Below the pieces are notes generated by a model. That model was not told the origin of the DNA and did not search any database. It saw nothing but the letters and a program-made list of their open reading frames with translations. Of a DNA stretch of 7,962 nt, positions 1 to 6,964 are shown one piece after another. The DNA lies in NCBI GenBank assembly GCA_003477185.1, contig DMTJ01000385.1, forward strand, positions 1 through 7,962, in the 5' to 3' direction. Each line of letters opens with the position of its first letter. Positions within the stretch are counted from its first letter, which is position 1. Position numbers and translations under genes: made by a program. This DNA is from Lentisphaeria bacterium (GTDB lineage Bacteria > Verrucomicrobiota > Lentisphaeria > JABSQK01 > UBA12247).

Positions 1-12
1 GGATAATCGAAC

Positions 13-35
13 GTAGCCGGTGGTGAAACCACCGG
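13..35 (+). repeat. REP-like GTAG hairpin downstream of the rseP-type gene
   Basis: A GTAG tetranucleotide (13-16) is followed directly by a perfect 8-bp stem, CCGGTGGT (17-24) with ACCACCGG (28-35), closed by a 3-base GAA loop. A GTAG head next to a GC-rich hairpin is the arrangement of REP elements handled by REP-associated tyrosine transposases (RAYTs); that is family knowledge, and no RAYT gene is visible here. It lies about 65 bp past the stop codon of the protease gene on the minus strand. There is no T-run on either side, so it is a poor intrinsic terminator, though the hairpin could stabilise the 3' end of the operon mRNA. Only one copy is visible, so calling it a dispersed repeat is inference. 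Confidence 0.45.
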
Positions 36-98
36 AGGCATTTGCCCCCTTTCCCGGGTATCAGAACGACGTCATGTTCCGCCACAATTTAATTACTC

Positions 99-1538
99 TT
101 ATTGTGTTTCTGTAGCAGGCTGCGGAGGGGGATTAGCTGGCGCAGGCGGTTCGCTTACCGTCGTAGATTGTCGATGCGGTGGCTGAACCATGCGGCGGGC
201 ATCGTGGAAGAAGATGTACATCATCAACGAGATCAGCACTATGGCACAGGCGTTGTAGACAGCGATCGTCAAGCGTGCGGGCACTCGGCGACGCGCGATC
301 AGCTCAATCAGAGCCAACGTAATATGTCCGCCGTCCAGCACCGGAATCGGCAGCAGATTAAAAATCGCGAGGGCAAAGTTAATGAACACCACGATATCCA
401 GCGCATCCACCCAGCTGCTGTGATTGAGCACGGTCCAGATTGCGTTGATCATCCCAAGAATGCTGCTGAGGTGCTTCACGCCGATCGGGTTCTTCGATGA
501 CGATACGGCACCGACCGTGCGGTAGGTGTCCTCGGCCACTTTCGTCAGCTTGCTCCATGGCGGCGGATGGTGCTTAAATCCGCTTTCCATCACCACCCCG
601 ATCACGTAGCGCTGCGCCTCTTCGTGTATCGCCGGAACCATCGTCAACGTGATGTCCTTCTTGCCCCTGGTGACCGTCAGGGTAACGGCTGAATTCTTGG
701 CCTGCTGAATCTCATTCTGCAGCATCCGGCCCGACGTAATCGGCTTGCCGTTTACCGCGATCAGCTGGTCCTTCGTTTTCACGCCTGCCTCGCGAGCGGG
801 GCCTGGCTGCACAAACTTGGCAAAGATGGGAAAGACCGGATGGAAAAAGGGTACACCGACTCCGTCGAAGATCGGGTTTCCTACCAATTGGTATTCCAGC
901 GCAAACGCCTCGCCATCATCCTGCGTGCCCTTCAGCGCTACACGCCCATCACGATCGTAGACAATCAAGTCTACCACCTGCGGCCAGCCGCCCTTCAAGT
1001 CGGTGCCGTTTACGTTTGTAATCACATGCCCGCGGCGAAGCCCTGCCAGCCATTCTGGCGTCTCGCCACGGATGATCTCATCTCCCTTCTTGGTCTCGAA
1101 GTACTGGGGGACTTCCTCCACAGTCACGGAAGGGGCCGGTGGCAAGCCAAAGATGCCCACCTTCCAGACGATCGTGGCCAAGAAAAGGCCAAAAATCACG
1201 TTGCAGACCGGTCCGGCTATCGCGACCAGAATCCGGTCAATCGGCTTCACGACTGGCAGCACCGTACCGTCGCGCGCCTGCGGTTCATCGCCGGGGTCCA
1301 ACTGGGGCAAGGCCACGAACCCACCCAGCGGGATCCAGCCAATCTGAAAGTCTACCCCAAGCCACTTCCAGCGATAAATTGCTTTCCCAAATCCCACCGA
1401 AAACTTCTCAATATGCATCCCACGCTTGTAGGCCACCCAGAAATGCCCCAGCTCATGGATGAAAATGCTAAAGCCGAGAAAGAAAACGATGAACAGCGCG
1501 TTGCGCGCCGCAATAAGAAGGTCTGTCAGTTCAATCAT
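99..1538 (-). CDS. rseP: RseP-type site-2 zinc metalloprotease (family M50)
   Basis: Inner-membrane intramembrane protease of 479 residues, the usual family size. In the family it cuts single-span membrane proteins such as anti-sigma factors after a first periplasmic cut, and also clears signal-peptide remnants. The zinc-binding HELGH lies in the first membrane segment (residues 28-32), and the third zinc ligand is in LDGGH (401-405, D402). The conserved AGPVCN segment is near residue 108. Two PDZ-like domains lie between the catalytic halves (about 155-205 and 235-305), as in E. coli RseP. Later membrane segments lie at about 380-400 and 422-444. The C-terminus from about 452 is a Pro-rich tail that is longer than usual. 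The start lies 4 bp after the stop of the FtsZ-like gene, with no strong Shine-Dalgarno, so translational coupling is likely. It is the last gene of the leftward operon. The usual uppS-cdsA-dxr neighbours are absent, so it could be a second M50 paralogue and not the housekeeping RseP. Confidence 0.93.
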   Translation of the reverse strand: MIELTDLLIAARNALFIVFFLGFSIFIHELGHFWVAYKRGMHIEKFSVGFGKAIYRWKWLGVDFQIGWIPLGGFVALPQLDPGDEPQARDGTVLPVVKPIDRILVAIAGPVCNVIFGLFLATIVWKVGIFGLPPAPSVTVEEVPQYFETKKGDEIIRGETPEWLAGLRRGHVITNVNGTDLKGGWPQVVDLIVYDRDGRVALKGTQDDGEAFALEYQLVGNPIFDGVGVPFFHPVFPIFAKFVQPGPAREAGVKTKDQLIAVNGKPITSGRMLQNEIQQAKNSAVTLTVTRGKKDITLTMVPAIHEEAQRYVIGVVMESGFKHHPPPWSKLTKVAEDTYRTVGAVSSSKNPIGVKHLSSILGMINAIWTVLNHSSWVDALDIVVFINFALAIFNLLPIPVLDGGHITLALIELIARRRVPARLTIAVYNACAIVLISLMMYIFFHDARRMVQPPHRQSTTVSEPPAPANPPPQPATETQ

Positions 1539-1542
1539 GCAA

Positions 1543-2691
1543 TTACTCAGTTTCGGCTAGGTCCAGCTCGATCCCTTGGCGTTGGAAGGTGGGGACATCG
1601 AGGTTTTGTTCGTGATGCACGGTCGCTTGCACCTGGGAGAAAATGCCGACGCCGTCTACGCCGATCGCCAGCCGCATTTGACGCGTGGCTGTCGGATCAA
1701 AAATCGGTATCGATGATCGTTTTCTAGGCTTGCGCGTGCGCTTCTTAGGCAGTTGTTGATAGCGAATCGCCAGCAGGGTAAGTCGGGCCTGGCCTGGAAC
1801 TGAGCCATCGTACTGCGTACCGACGTCAGTCTGTACGGACGGGGGAAATCGCCGGTGCAATGAATCGATGACGGTTTGCGCACTTCGCAAGCTCACATCG
1901 CCCTGAAGAGAAACGATTACGGCGTCCACCTTCGTCACGTTATTGTCTGTGCCAAAAAGCGGGCAGGCCAGTGCCTGATCCAAAATCCGGTCGAGGCCTA
2001 CGTGTTCCGAAACCGTGGCCGTCCCGATTCCGCATTCAGCCTTGCGTTGCATCAGGTAGTTTCGCAGCACGGGGAAATCGATCGGTTTGGTTGCGTTGCT
2101 GTTCAGCATGCGGACCAGACCCTCTACGCTGTCTGCGACAAAGCCATTTAGTTGCGCGTACGCCTTGGCAAAATCCTCATCAAGCTTAGCAGCAGAGAGG
2201 ACATTGTTGCCGGGCAACACGATCACGGCATTATTTTCCGCCCGCAGCTTCTGTAGGGCGCGCTCTGCCATCAGTACCGGGCGATTGCCATCTATCGATG
2301 CAGGCAGCACGCAGAGAAAGAGAGCTGGCAGCCGCTTTTCCCGGATGACCTGTGCCACGCTCATCACCGCACCGGATCCGGTGCCGCGACCGAGTGACGT
2401 TACCACAATCACCAACTTCGCTTTCGCGACCGCTTCCTCGATCGCCTTGATGCTTGACTGCCCAGCGCGGTAGCCCTGGCCGTCATCTCCACCGCAGCCC
2501 AGGCCGTCGGTCCACTCGCGGCCTAGTTGTAGCGTATGGTCAGCTACCACATCCTGCAGCGCGCTTTCCTCCGTATCTGCCTGCACGGTGCGCACGTAGT
2601 CCGGGAGGGATCGTGAAGACAGCTCCGTCAGGATCCGCCCGGCATTTGTGCCAATGCCAAACAACAACACTGGCTGTGATAAATCAGTCAT
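1543..2691 (-). CDS. FtsZ/tubulin-superfamily GTPase, divergent
   Basis: A 382-residue protein with the FtsZ layout. The N-terminal nucleotide fold opens with FGIGTNAG (11-18). A T3-like loop follows in GLGCGGDDGQG (63-73), and the tubulin/FtsZ signature is LGRGTGSGA (100-108), where FtsZ has GGGTGTGA. A T5-like segment SIDGNR (132-137) has Asp where FtsZ has a ribose-contacting Glu, and N182 matches the nucleotide-contacting Asn of FtsZ helix H7. The T7 loop reads KPIDFPVLR (202-210) in place of NVDFADVR, so only one of the catalytic Asn/Asp/Asp residues (D205) remains. After a basic stretch KKRTRKPRKR (316-325) the tail contains LDVPTFQR (364-371), close to the FtsA-binding peptide LDIPxFLR of true FtsZ. 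ATG 2691 is preferred over ATG 2763 because GGGGG sits 5 bases upstream and the alignment begins there. It overlaps the preceding gene by 8 bp. It may be the cell's FtsZ or a specialised paralogue; the sequence does not decide. Confidence 0.82.
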   Translation of the reverse strand: MTDLSQPVLLFGIGTNAGRILTELSSRSLPDYVRTVQADTEESALQDVVADHTLQLGREWTDGLGCGGDDGQGYRAGQSSIKAIEEAVAKAKLVIVVTSLGRGTGSGAVMSVAQVIREKRLPALFLCVLPASIDGNRPVLMAERALQKLRAENNAVIVLPGNNVLSAAKLDEDFAKAYAQLNGFVADSVEGLVRMLNSNATKPIDFPVLRNYLMQRKAECGIGTATVSEHVGLDRILDQALACPLFGTDNNVTKVDAVIVSLQGDVSLRSAQTVIDSLHRRFPPSVQTDVGTQYDGSVPGQARLTLLAIRYQQLPKKRTRKPRKRSSIPIFDPTATRQMRLAIGVDGVGIFSQVQATVHHEQNLDVPTFQRQGIELDLAETE

Positions 2692-3406
2692 GGTATCCCC
2701 CTGCAAATAAGCTGGCCGGAATCGGATCAGACGGCGTGATAGCCATGCCTCGGCTCTCGCCAAAGGTCACCCGCGTCTTCCAGTTCAGGCCCCGAATTGT
2801 CATACTCTTGACCACCCAAAAGCGCTTCTCGTCCAGCGCCTCAAAATCCGTGAACCGCAGCGTACGTTTCGGGTCTTTCCGCCCCGCATCGTACCAGTGC
2901 ACTTGAAGGGGAAAGCGATGTTCCACGCTGCCCCACACGTGCACCACCTCGTTTTCGTGTTTGAGTTGCAGCACCCGGCAGGCGGTACCGCCGATTTTTT
3001 CAGACGGCAGTTCCCCGACCAGGTCCCAATAAAGAAAGGACAGCATCAGATCATTCGCGCGCAGCCCCACTGCTGCCAGCGAAAGCGCGCCCTCGCCCGG
3101 CTTCTCCTCAGTGATCACGCTGCCGCCTTCCAGGCCATCGGCAAACACCTGCTGCACCAGGTAGCGTTCATCATCGCCAAACAGCAGCTGGGCGCGCAGC
3201 ATGGCTGGGGTCATGTGAATGCGTAGCGAGATCGCCTCGCGCTGTGTCTTCTCGCCTTTCGGGCGGAACTCCGCCTTCCCCTCGAGGATGGCCCATGCGG
3301 GGGTAACCGGCGGCTGGCGCAGGCTGTTGCAAAAGGCCTCAGTGGTCTCCGCATTCTGGCCAGACACAAGGGTTGCGAACATCGTAAAAACAAGAAAGTA
3401 CTTCAT
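2684..3406 (-). CDS. Secreted LolA-like / outer-membrane lipoprotein-sorting domain protein
   Basis: A 240-residue protein that starts with a signal peptide: MKYFLVFTMFATLVSG has a Lys at position 2, a hydrophobic core and probable cleavage near residue 16. No lipobox Cys follows, so a soluble periplasmic protein is expected. The remainder is a beta-rich fold with alternating strands (for example AEFRPKG and LRFTDFEAL) and the ending typical of outer-membrane lipoprotein-sorting (COG2834-like) proteins. The family holds lipids or lipoprotein acyl chains in a half-barrel; the exact cargo cannot be read from the sequence. ATG 3406 is chosen because the signal peptide begins there. A longer reading from 3496 would run into the preceding gene and bury the signal sequence. 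It starts 4 bp after the LD-carboxypeptidase stop and overlaps the FtsZ-like start by 8 bp, so it is coupled on both sides. The family call is moderately sure because it rests on overall pattern without a signature motif. Confidence 0.7.
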   Translation of the reverse strand: MKYFLVFTMFATLVSGQNAETTEAFCNSLRQPPVTPAWAILEGKAEFRPKGEKTQREAISLRIHMTPAMLRAQLLFGDDERYLVQQVFADGLEGGSVITEEKPGEGALSLAAVGLRANDLMLSFLYWDLVGELPSEKIGGTACRVLQLKHENEVVHVWGSVEHRFPLQVHWYDAGRKDPKRTLRFTDFEALDEKRFWVVKSMTIRGLNWKTRVTFGESRGMAITPSDPIPASLFAGGYHD

Positions 3407-3410
3407 GAAT

Positions 3411-4304
3411 TCAAACGGGGTAGAGGTCCAAGGTTCCGGCGTCGGCATCAAGTGTTGCGGGTACGCCAATTGGCAGTACCAGAGAGTCGATGTCATGGCC
3501 GTACGGAAGGCCTGTAACAGCTGGGCAATTCACACGGCTGGCCCAGTGCGCAAGCACGTCCGGTACCGTAGCATCGAGCGCGCCGCGTGCGTGGCAGCCT
3601 GCGAAGTGCCCGGCTATCAGTCCGGCCACGTCCTGAAGGACTCCAGCAGACCACAACTGTTGCAACATCCGGTCGATTCGATACGGTCGCTCCCCCACAT
3701 CCTCGAGAAAAAGCAGGGTGCCAGACAGGTCCGGAAGATGCGGGGTGCCCACCAAGGCCGTTATCATGCTCAGGCAGCCGCCAACCAGCGGGCCCTGCGC
3801 TCGCCCGGGACGCAGGCACTTCAGCGAACGAACCGGCTGAAAATCTCCGCCGAGCGTCTGCCACAGTGATTCACCAGCCCGTGGCCGAGCGATCCCGCAC
3901 TCATCCAAACTCGGATAGAGCAGAAACCCACTTGCTGAGCCAATCCCGGTATGCTTGAGAATTGCCAGCTGCAGCGCCGTGATATCACTGAAGCCTACGA
4001 CCCACTTTGGGCGGTTTGCGAACTCCGCAAAATCCAGCGCATCGAGCAGGCGCGTGGTGCCGTAGCCGCCGCGCGCACAAAGGATGACCGAGGCATCGCT
4101 GCGCATCGCGGCCGCGAGCTCTTGAGCTCGGGCTACATCAGACTCTAGCGCTGGACCGGGCTGAGTCACCTGCCCGACATCACAGCTACATCCGAGCGCT
4201 TCAAGATAGGACACGCGAGCCTGTAAGGCTGCGTCATCCAAGCCGGATGCCGGTGCCACGATCGCGACATGCGTCGGGGGAGTAACGGTAGGAGGAAGTT
4301 GCAT
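3411..4304 (-). CDS. LD-carboxypeptidase, peptidase family S66 (LdcA/MccF type)
   Basis: A 297-residue serine peptidase. LdcA members remove the terminal D-Ala from L,D-linked tetrapeptides of recycled peptidoglycan in the cytoplasm; MccF members instead cut microcin C-type peptide nucleotides and give immunity. The family marks are in order: VAIVAPAS near the N-terminus (13-20), the CARGGYGT turn (76-83), the nucleophile elbow GFSDIT (S106), FLEDVGERPYRIDRML with the catalytic Glu (E201), and LPYGHDID with the catalytic His (H270). The full Ser-Glu-His triad is therefore present. No signal peptide is seen, in line with cytoplasmic action. ATG 4304 is chosen over ATG 4415 because the family begins just before VAIVAPAS and the longer form would overlap the start of the divergent kinase gene. 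Its Shine-Dalgarno is weak. It is the first gene of the leftward operon. Its envelope-related neighbours favour the LdcA role over MccF; that part is inference. Confidence 0.9.
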   Translation of the reverse strand: MQLPPTVTPPTHVAIVAPASGLDDAALQARVSYLEALGCSCDVGQVTQPGPALESDVARAQELAAAMRSDASVILCARGGYGTTRLLDALDFAEFANRPKWVVGFSDITALQLAILKHTGIGSASGFLLYPSLDECGIARPRAGESLWQTLGGDFQPVRSLKCLRPGRAQGPLVGGCLSMITALVGTPHLPDLSGTLLFLEDVGERPYRIDRMLQQLWSAGVLQDVAGLIAGHFAGCHARGALDATVPDVLAHWASRVNCPAVTGLPYGHDIDSLVLPIGVPATLDADAGTLDLYPV

Positions 4305-4367
4305 AGCCCCGAAAGGTGGCCACTGTACGCGTTCCTGCAACCCCACACGCGTGCATTGACCTCGCTT
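4305..4367. promoter_or_regulatory. 63-bp divergent promoter region with two ACGCGT boxes
   Basis: This gap separates the two divergent operons and should carry both promoters, unless one lies inside a neighbouring gene. The palindrome ACGCGT occurs at 4327-4332 and 4347-4352, exactly 20 bp apart, or about two helical turns on the same face. The second copy sits in an 8-bp palindrome, CACGCGTG (4346-4353). No convincing pair of -35 and -10 boxes was found on either strand. A paired operator for a shared regulator is possible but is inference; ACGCGT is a short, CpG-rich word that can recur by chance. Confidence 0.35.
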
Positions 4368-5648
4368 ATGGACCAGTCGCCCTGCATTCTGATCGTCGAT
4401 GATCGTCAGCCGCACCGCGTTTTGCTGCGTGCACAGCTAGAGGACGCAGGCTACACAAACATCGTCGAGTCTGCCTATGGCAAGAAGGCGCTGGCGATGC
4501 TTGGGCTTGGCGAGTCCCCCGACGACTGCGCCGCGATCGACCTCGTAATTCTTGACGTGCTGCTGCCGGATATCGACGGCTACCAGGTCTGTCGGACCAT
4601 AAAGAAGGAGCTCTCGCCGCTCTTTCCCGTGATCATGCTGACCGGCCTGCAAGACGTCACCAACCACGTGCGCGGCATCGAAGCGGGTGCCGATGACTTC
4701 TTCACCAAACTGCAGTATCACCCGGAGGAGCTGTCGAGCAAGATCGACATGCTGATGAAGTACTGCCCGCGGCTGCGCGAGGTCGAGGAAGACGAAGCCC
4801 TTACCTTGGCGCACATCCGCAGTCGCCCGAGTCCCGGCGACAGTATCGGTGGCTATTGCATTACCGAAACACTCGGCTGGGGCGGCGGCACGCTGGTGTA
4901 TCGCGCCGAACACGTCTCCAGTGGCGCAGAGTGCGTTATAAAACTTTTGTCCAAACACATGACCGATGATTGGTCTGGGCAACAGCGATTCACGCGCGAA
5001 ATCAAGGTTATGCAGCGACTTCAGCACCCTAACCTGATCCCCGTTCTGGACGACGGCAGGCACGAAGGCTGCCCCTATTACGTGATGGAATTTCTCCAGG
5101 GGCAGGACCTTTTCGAACAGATCGTGAGCGGTCGCCCGGCCAAATGCAAGCAAGTGCGCCGCGTGGCCAATGATGTGGCCGAAGCACTCGAATACGTGCA
5201 CAAGAACAATATTATTCACCGCGATGTGAAACCGCGAAACATCTTCGTCTGCCGCGATAGCTCGGTCAAGCTGGGGGATTTCGGGGTTGCCCGGTTTGGC
5301 GAGAGCCAACTGACCCAGTCGAACATCGCCCTAGGGACGCCGGTCTACATGCCTCCTGAGCAGTTTACCGATGCGCCGCTGACGGCCGCTGCAGATATCT
5401 ATGCCTTTGGGGCGACCTTGTACCACCTGATCTGCGGGCGCGCTCCCTTTCATGGGCTGGACACCTACGAGCTATACCAGAAGCATCTCACAGAACGTCC
5501 ACCCGCGCTGAAGGGGCTAGTCCCCTCGCTCCCCGATGAGTGGGAAGCGTTCGTCTGCCGGCGTTGCATGGCGAAGATTCGGGAGGAGCGGCCCAAGAAC
5601 ATGGCGGCGGTGATTGAGGAGCTGGCCATGCTGCCAGAGTACGAATGA
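4368..5648 (+). CDS. Response-regulator receiver fused to Hanks-type Ser/Thr protein kinase
   Basis: A soluble 426-residue signalling protein. Residues 1-125 form a CheY-like receiver with the acidic pair D11-D12, phosphoacceptor D63 in LDVLLPDIDG, T92 in MLTG and K114 in FFTK, so all the key receiver residues are present. A linker (about 130-158) leads to a kinase domain (about 160-426). This has a Gly loop LGWGGGTLVY (169-178; the third Gly is replaced by Thr), the ATP-holding K192 in VIKLL, E211 of helix C, the catalytic loop HRDVKPRN (284-291), DFG (304-306), GTPVYMPPE (323-331) and DIYAFG. The kinase looks active. There is no membrane segment, so the input is probably phosphotransfer from a histidine kinase to D63, which then tunes Ser/Thr phosphorylation; this is inference. 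ATG 4368 is chosen because the receiver fold begins there; no clear Shine-Dalgarno is seen. No partner histidine kinase or phosphatase is in the window. The stop overlaps the start of the next gene by 4 bp. Confidence 0.93.
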   Translation: MDQSPCILIVDDRQPHRVLLRAQLEDAGYTNIVESAYGKKALAMLGLGESPDDCAAIDLVILDVLLPDIDGYQVCRTIKKELSPLFPVIMLTGLQDVTNHVRGIEAGADDFFTKLQYHPEELSSKIDMLMKYCPRLREVEEDEALTLAHIRSRPSPGDSIGGYCITETLGWGGGTLVYRAEHVSSGAECVIKLLSKHMTDDWSGQQRFTREIKVMQRLQHPNLIPVLDDGRHEGCPYYVMEFLQGQDLFEQIVSGRPAKCKQVRRVANDVAEALEYVHKNNIIHRDVKPRNIFVCRDSSVKLGDFGVARFGESQLTQSNIALGTPVYMPPEQFTDAPLTAAADIYAFGATLYHLICGRAPFHGLDTYELYQKHLTERPPALKGLVPSLPDEWEAFVCRRCMAKIREERPKNMAAVIEELAMLPEYE

Positions 5649-6964
5649 AGGTCGCACCACAGCTAATTATTGTTTGGCGCCTGTTCGTGGTCGGCGCATT
5701 TCTTGCTGGCGGGATTTCGGTCAGCGGTTGGCTGGCCGCTAAGAAGAAGGCCCCCGCACAGCAAGCAGTGATGGTTCCGCCTATTCCCGTCGATGCGATG
5801 ACCGCCCACACCGGCGATACCAAAATCGAACTGCCTGGCTTCGGTACCATTCAGGCCCGAACCCGACTCATGCTGCGGCCGCAGGTCAGCGGCGAAGTGC
5901 TCACTGTGCATCCCAATCTCCTGCCTGGAAGACGCGTCGACAAGGGCGACCTATTGCTCACGATTGATGAGCAAGATTTCAGGCTCCAGCTCAAGCAGAC
6001 CGAGGCCGAGAAAATGCGGGTGGTTGCGGAGATCGCACGCTTGCAGCGGGAGATCGAGTCGACCGAGGCGCTGCTGGCCGTTCGTAAGCGCGGGCTGGCG
6101 CTGAGCGAAGGCGAGCTGGCGCGACAGAACAGTCTCCTCACTTCGGCCAACGTCGGAACACAGGCCGCGGTCGAGCGTGCCACGCAGGCGGTCATTGCCG
6201 ATCAGGAACGCATCGTCGGCCACGAGGGAACGCTGGCAGCGCTGCCGCGCCAGATCAACGTGCTCAAGGCACAGCTGGCAACGTTCGAAGTCGCGGCGGA
6301 AACTTTCAGGCTGCAGATCTCCCGCTGTACGGTGCTTGCTCCATTCTCAGCCCGCGTGGTCAGCGAGCAGGTCGAGCCTGGAGATGTGGTCTCGCCCACC
6401 GCCATGATCGCCGAGTTGGTGGACGATCGCGTGCGCGAGATCACGGTGGCACTCGACTTCGCCGATGCTCGGCGCTGGTTGCACTTCAGCGACTCAGATG
6501 GGCCCGGTGCCTTACCGCGGCCGGTCAGTACCCGCGCCCGCATTCGCTGGGTCGACGCGCAAGCTGACCAATGGCAGTCCGGAGCCGTCGAGCGCATCGC
6601 CTCCTTCGACCCCCGCGATCGCCAGATTGGCCTGATCATCGTGCTCGAGCAGGACGACGCCCCCGAGTTGGTGGAAGGCATGTTTTGCGAAGTTCGCATT
6701 CCCGGAAAAATAGCGGAAGGCGTCGTCCGGCTACCGCGCATCGCAGTTACCGAAGACTCCCACGTGTACGTCTTGGATGGTGCGGGAGAGACCCGCGACC
6801 TGCGCCGCGTTGCCGTCTCTGTGGTTCGGGATCAAGGCGAACTCCTGTTAGTCAGCGGTTTGGCGACTGGCGATGTGGTGGTAATCAACCGCATGACCGC
6901 GCCGGCGCCGGGCGTGCACGTGCAGATCCGCAAGCTCGACGGCCAAGATTTCGCCGCAGAATGA
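5645..6964 (+). CDS. Periplasmic adaptor (membrane fusion protein, HlyD/RND type)
   Basis: A 439-residue efflux-pump adaptor. In such tripartite pumps it links an inner-membrane permease to an outer-membrane channel. A membrane anchor lies at residues 7-31, without a lipobox. The first lipoyl half is PQVSGEVLTVHP (79-90) with GDLLLTID. A long alpha-helical hairpin rich in Glu, Gln, Leu and Ala spans about 111-225. The second lipoyl half is TVLAPFSARVVSEQVEPGD (229-247). A beta-barrel (about 262-355) and a membrane-proximal domain (about 358-430, with VRLPRIAV and VSGLATGDVVVI) complete the standard order and length. The start codon overlaps the kinase stop (ATGA, 5645-5648), so the two proteins are made together and the kinase may control this pump or act with it. 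The expected downstream permease is absent: the next gene is a large ATPase of another kind. The substrate cannot be inferred. Confidence 0.88.
   Translation: MKVAPQLIIVWRLFVVGAFLAGGISVSGWLAAKKKAPAQQAVMVPPIPVDAMTAHTGDTKIELPGFGTIQARTRLMLRPQVSGEVLTVHPNLLPGRRVDKGDLLLTIDEQDFRLQLKQTEAEKMRVVAEIARLQREIESTEALLAVRKRGLALSEGELARQNSLLTSANVGTQAAVERATQAVIADQERIVGHEGTLAALPRQINVLKAQLATFEVAAETFRLQISRCTVLAPFSARVVSEQVEPGDVVSPTAMIAELVDDRVREITVALDFADARRWLHFSDSDGPGALPRPVSTRARIRWVDAQADQWQSGAVERIASFDPRDRQIGLIIVLEQDDAPELVEGMFCEVRIPGKIAEGVVRLPRIAVTEDSHVYVLDGAGETRDLRRVAVSVVRDQGELLLVSGLATGDVVVINRMTAPAPGVHVQIRKLDGQDFAAE

Noticed and set aside
17..35. Intrinsic terminator for the leftward operon
   Set aside because: The stem is good, but on the minus strand it is followed by CTACGTTCG, with no T-run, so a rho-independent terminator is not supported.
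840..1727. Long open frame on the plus strand opposite the protease gene
   Set aside because: It lies wholly antisense to the well-supported M50 gene and the end of the FtsZ-like gene, and its translation shows no recognisable domain or membrane pattern.
2692..2763. Longer N-terminus for the FtsZ-like protein from ATG 2763
   Set aside because: The extra residues overlap the coding end of the LolA-like gene, are basic and unlike FtsZ, and ATG 2691 has a much better ribosome site.
3407..3496. Longer N-terminus for the LolA-like protein from ATG 3496
   Set aside because: It would place 30 residues before an obvious signal peptide and overlap the end of the S66 gene.
3411..4304. Microcin C immunity (MccF) system
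   Set aside because: The S66 fold fits either LdcA or MccF, but no microcin biosynthesis or export genes are nearby and the neighbours are envelope genes.
4305..4415. Longer N-terminus for the LD-carboxypeptidase from ATG 4415
   Set aside because: It would overlap the divergent kinase start and adds residues not found in family S66.
4437..5309. 290-codon open frame on the minus strand within the kinase gene
   Set aside because: It is antisense to conserved receiver and kinase motifs, which explain the open frame through codon bias; its own product has no family features.
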